Assembly (NCBI RefSeq): GCF_003008695.1
Contig: NZ_PXZT01000003.1
Coordinates: 189,439 to 253,438 of the forward strand
Length of the DNA stretch: 64,000 nucleotides
DNA from: Trichococcus alkaliphilus
Lineage (GTDB): Bacteria; Bacillota; Bacilli; Lactobacillales; Aerococcaceae
Direction of reading: 5' to 3'
Shown here piece after piece: positions 61,571-64,000 of the stretch (position 1 is its first letter; every line of letters begins with the position of its first letter). The translations under genes were made by a program, and so were the position numbers. Below the pieces are notes generated by a model. That model made no database searches, was not told the DNA's origin, and was given only the letters and a program-made list of their open reading frames with translations.

Positions 61571-63298
61571 TTATTCAGCGGTCAAAGTACGGATGCTTGC
61601 TTCGAAAGCAGCAACTTTTTCGTCGACTGCGGATTGGCTTTCCGCTTTGGCACCGATATAGAATTTGATTTTTGGTTCTGTTCCGCTTGGACGGATGGCG
61701 ATCCAGCTGCCATCTTCCAGGAAGTATTTCAGCACATTCGAGCTCGGCATATCGATGCTCTCAGTTGAACCATCAGGGAATGTCTTCGTCGAGTTGCCGA
61801 AGTCTTCCGTGATCGATACGGCGATGCCTGCGAAGTCTGACGGTGCTTCAGAACGGAATTGAGCCATCAGCGCCTTGATTTTTTCTGCTCCAGTGATGCC
61901 GGACATCGTGACGGAAATTGTCTGTTCTTTATAGTAGCCGTGCGTTTCGAAGATTTCGACCAAGCCGTCATACAGCGTTTGGCCTTTTTTCTTGTAGTAA
62001 GCCGCTACTTCAGCAATCAATACTAGGGCTTGGATAGCGTCTTTGTCGCGGACGAACGGTTTTGCCAGATAGCCGTAGCTTTCCTCGAAACCGAACAAGA
62101 ATTCCTTGCTGTGGTCTTCTTCGTACTGCTTGATTTTTTCTGCGATGAATTTGAATCCGGTCAGAACATCAACCATATCCGCACCGTATGATTTTGCGAT
62201 TGCGGTAGGCAACTCGCTGGATACGATTGATTTCAGGGCTGTACCGTTGGCTGGCAATGTGCCGGCCGCTTTTTTCGCGCGCAGCAAGTAATCCAGCATC
62301 AATGAAGCGATTTGGTTACCAGTCAGGACAACGTACTCGCCTTTTGCTTTGCGGACGGCCGCACCCAAGCGGTCAGCATCCGGATCGGTCGCGACCAAAA
62401 TATCGGCATCCAGTTCCGTACCCAGTTTGATGGCGTATTCGAATGCGCCTGCTTCTTCCGGATTCGGTGATTTCACGGTGGAGAAGTTCGGATCCGCTAC
62501 TGCCTGTTCCGGCACGAGATAGATGCCTTCAAATCCGGCATTCTTCAAAGCGCGTTCACCCATCATCTGACCAGTCCCATGAAGAGGCGTGAAGACCAAT
62601 TTCATTTCTTTGCTCATTTCATGGACAAGGGCAGGATCGACGGTCACTGTTTTGACCAGCTCAAGATAAGCTGCGTCGATCTCTTCTCCAAGCATTTTGA
62701 TCAAACCGGCTGCTTTCAGCTCTGCTTCATCACCCACTTGGATCATCAGTGGATTTTCGATTGCTCTTACATATTCAGTCAAAGCGTCCGCATCGTCAGG
62801 AGTCATCTGGCCGCCGTCGTCTCCATAGACTTTATAACCATTGTAATCAGCCGGGTTATGGCTCGCTGTGATCATGATGCCCGTTAGCGCATTCAAATGT
62901 CTTACCGCAAAGGATAATTCAGGTGTAGGACGTAAGCTTTCAAAAACGAAAGCCGGAATGCCGTGCGCACCCAATGTCTTCGCTGCCTCCATCGCGAACT
63001 CCGGAGATTGGTGTCTGGAATCGTAAGCAATCGCAACGCCACGTTTTTTCTCTTCTTCACCTTTCGCCTCCATCAAACGAGCCAATCCTTCGGTCGCTTG
63101 GCGTACTGTGTAGATGTTCATTCGATTGATGCCGACTCCCAGGATGCCGCGCATACCGGCAGTCCCGAATTCCAGCGGAGCAAAAAAAGCATCTTTCAGT
63201 GCTTCTTCATTTCCCTCCAAAGATTGCAATTCTTCTTTTAATGTAGGTTCTAATAAGGCAAAATTATTCCATTGTGCGATGGTTTCTTGATAAGACAT
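61571..63298 (-). CDS. pgcA: alpha-phosphoglucomutase (phosphohexomutase family)
   Basis: 575 residues from ATG 63298 ([10 protein letters not shown]), with AAGGA 8 bases upstream. The phosphoserine loop is [15 protein letters not shown], the metal site [10 protein letters not shown], the sugar loop FGFEESYGY and the phosphate loop [12 protein letters not shown]. It interconverts glucose-1- and glucose-6-phosphate and so feeds UDP-glucose and the glycolipid anchor of lipoteichoic acid. Confidence 0.96.
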   Translation of the reverse strand: MSYQETIAQWNNFALLEPTLKEELQSLEGNEEALKDAFFAPLEFGTAGMRGILGVGINRMNIYTVRQATEGLARLMEAKGEEEKKRGVAIAYDSRHQSPEFAMEAAKTLGAHGIPAFVFESLRPTPELSFAVRHLNALTGIMITASHNPADYNGYKVYGDDGGQMTPDDADALTEYVRAIENPLMIQVGDEAELKAAGLIKMLGEEIDAAYLELVKTVTVDPALVHEMSKEMKLVFTPLHGTGQMMGERALKNAGFEGIYLVPEQAVADPNFSTVKSPNPEEAGAFEYAIKLGTELDADILVATDPDADRLGAAVRKAKGEYVVLTGNQIASLMLDYLLRAKKAAGTLPANGTALKSIVSSELPTAIAKSYGADMVDVLTGFKFIAEKIKQYEEDHSKEFLFGFEESYGYLAKPFVRDKDAIQALVLIAEVAAYYKKKGQTLYDGLVEIFETHGYYKEQTISVTMSGITGAEKIKALMAQFRSEAPSDFAGIAVSITEDFGNSTKTFPDGSTESIDMPSSNVLKYFLEDGSWIAIRPSGTEPKIKFYIGAKAESQSAVDEKVAAFEASIRTLTAE

Positions 63299-63375
63299 TT
63301 TCATCATCCTTCCCATATTAGTTTAACCATATTATAACATTATTTACATGCATTATGAGCGAAAAGATGGAATCT

Positions 63376-63416
63376 ACAAAAAAAGTTCACGCTCTGAAAT
63401 CAGAACATGAACTTTA
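63376..63416 (-). terminator. trxB terminator
   Basis: Stem AAAGTTCA/TGAACTTT with inner TCTGA/TCAGA and T7 on the minus strand. Confidence 0.87.
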
Positions 63417-63466
63417 GTGATATTTATCGATTTGAAAACAACTTGACTGTTTTGATGAATATTTTC

Positions 63467-64000
63467 TCAGTCCGCTGTCTCGGCAGCCGCTTCGGCAGCT
63501 GCCATACGGTCATGCAGATCTTCGATGTAAGAAAAAGCGCGGTTTCCGGCTTCCCCGCCATCTCCGACAGCAGTCGTGATTTGGCGCAGAAGTTTCTGGC
63601 GCACATCCCCGATGGCAAAGATGCCCGGTATGGCGGTCTCCATATGCTGATTCGTGATGATCCAGCCTTCTTCATCCGTGATCCCCAGATCAAGGAAGGC
63701 ATCCGATTGCGGCAAAATGCCGACATAAATAAAGACGCCGTCCACGGCTTTTTCAGTGATTTCGTTGGTATTTTTGTTCCGGATTACTACGCCCGTGACT
63801 TTTTGTCCATCGCCCTTGATTTCTTCCACAAAGGAATCCCACGTAAAGGAAACTTTCTCATTCTTAAAGGCACGGTCCTGGATGATTTTTTGGGCGCGCA
63901 AGGCATCACGTCGGTGCACGATGTTGACGTCCGCAAATTGCGTCAAGTAAGTCCCTTCCTCCACGGCAGAATCTCCGCCGCCGACCACTGCCAATTTTTT
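63467..64000 (-). CDS. trxB: thioredoxin reductase, C-terminal part (5' end beyond window)
   Basis: The frame runs off the right edge; 178 residues are visible. VVGGGDSAVEEGTYL and VHRRDALRAQKI form the NADPH-binding part, and GIFAIGDVRQKLLRQITTAVGDGGEAG is the closing FAD motif. The CxxC active site should lie just beyond the window. The gene reduces thioredoxin with NADPH. The short alanine-rich tail (AAAEAAAETAD) is unusual. Confidence 0.94.
   Translation of the reverse strand, partial: KKLAVVGGGDSAVEEGTYLTQFADVNIVHRRDALRAQKIIQDRAFKNEKVSFTWDSFVEEIKGDGQKVTGVVIRNKNTNEITEKAVDGVFIYVGILPQSDAFLDLGITDEEGWIITNQHMETAIPGIFAIGDVRQKLLRQITTAVGDGGEAGNRAFSYIEDLHDRMAAAEAAAETAD

Overview
This window is chromosomal DNA of a Gram-positive, low-to-mid GC bacterium of the Lactobacillales. 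Supporting signs are strong AGGAGG-type ribosome sites, lipobox lipoproteins, GatCAB, CamS, LtaS, WhiA/YvcK/RapZ, a CodY-type operator and a PTS-era glpK. The gene set and base composition point to Carnobacteriaceae, perhaps Trichococcus; that placement is an inference from gene content, not a search result. No rRNA, tRNA, CRISPR array, intact transposon or prophage was seen.

Layout. 1-11.3 kb is accessory: an alpha/beta hydrolase (cut by the left edge), a DHFR-like reductase, a MATE exporter with its own perfect promoter and an attenuator-like leader, several small membrane proteins, two CPBP-type proteases, an AraC/GyrI-like regulator, an SRPBCC protein, an NTF2-like protein and an SDR. 11.3-24.7 kb is housekeeping: rlmD with a decayed partial copy beside it, a VOC protein, a thioredoxin-like lipoprotein, dagK, the gatCAB operon, and pcrA-ligA-camS. 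25-30 kb carries a PurK-like protein with a GntR regulator, two cell-wall enzymes and an HTH protein. 30-35.3 kb is a complete branched-chain amino acid transporter (livJ-H-M-G-F) ending in a CBS-ACT protein, behind a promoter overlapped by a CodY box. 35.7-41.6 kb has a small FUSC-like membrane protein, a giant coiled-coil FtsX-type ABC exporter and a nitroreductase. 42-50 kb has a flavoprotein, an rRNA methylase, a VanZ protein, lipoteichoic acid synthase and a two-component system. 50-54.8 kb has a short SSB, the rapZ-yvcK-whiA operon and glpK. 55-64 kb has the opuC osmoprotectant transporter, asnB, an azoreductase, phosphoglucomutase and the 3' part of trxB (cut by the right edge).

Most striking observation: the two minus-strand operons gatCAB and liv end with the same kind of about 100-nt structured element. 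It starts directly after the TAG stop codon of gatB and of the CBS-ACT gene. The two copies differ in sequence in their helices but keep base pairing by compensatory changes, and they share an identical internal-loop core (GAGCA opposite GGCGGA). Each is followed by a separate intrinsic terminator. This looks like a conserved 3'-UTR RNA or a mobile palindromic element with RNA-level selection.

Other points of note: a PurK paralogue lacking the usual glycine-rich loop, an RlmD lacking the Fe-S cysteines, dispersed and tandem palindromic repeats in intergenic DNA, 11-bp-spaced TTYACA repeats between the ltaS promoter and gene, and a GlpK that seems to lack the histidine phosphorylated by HPr.
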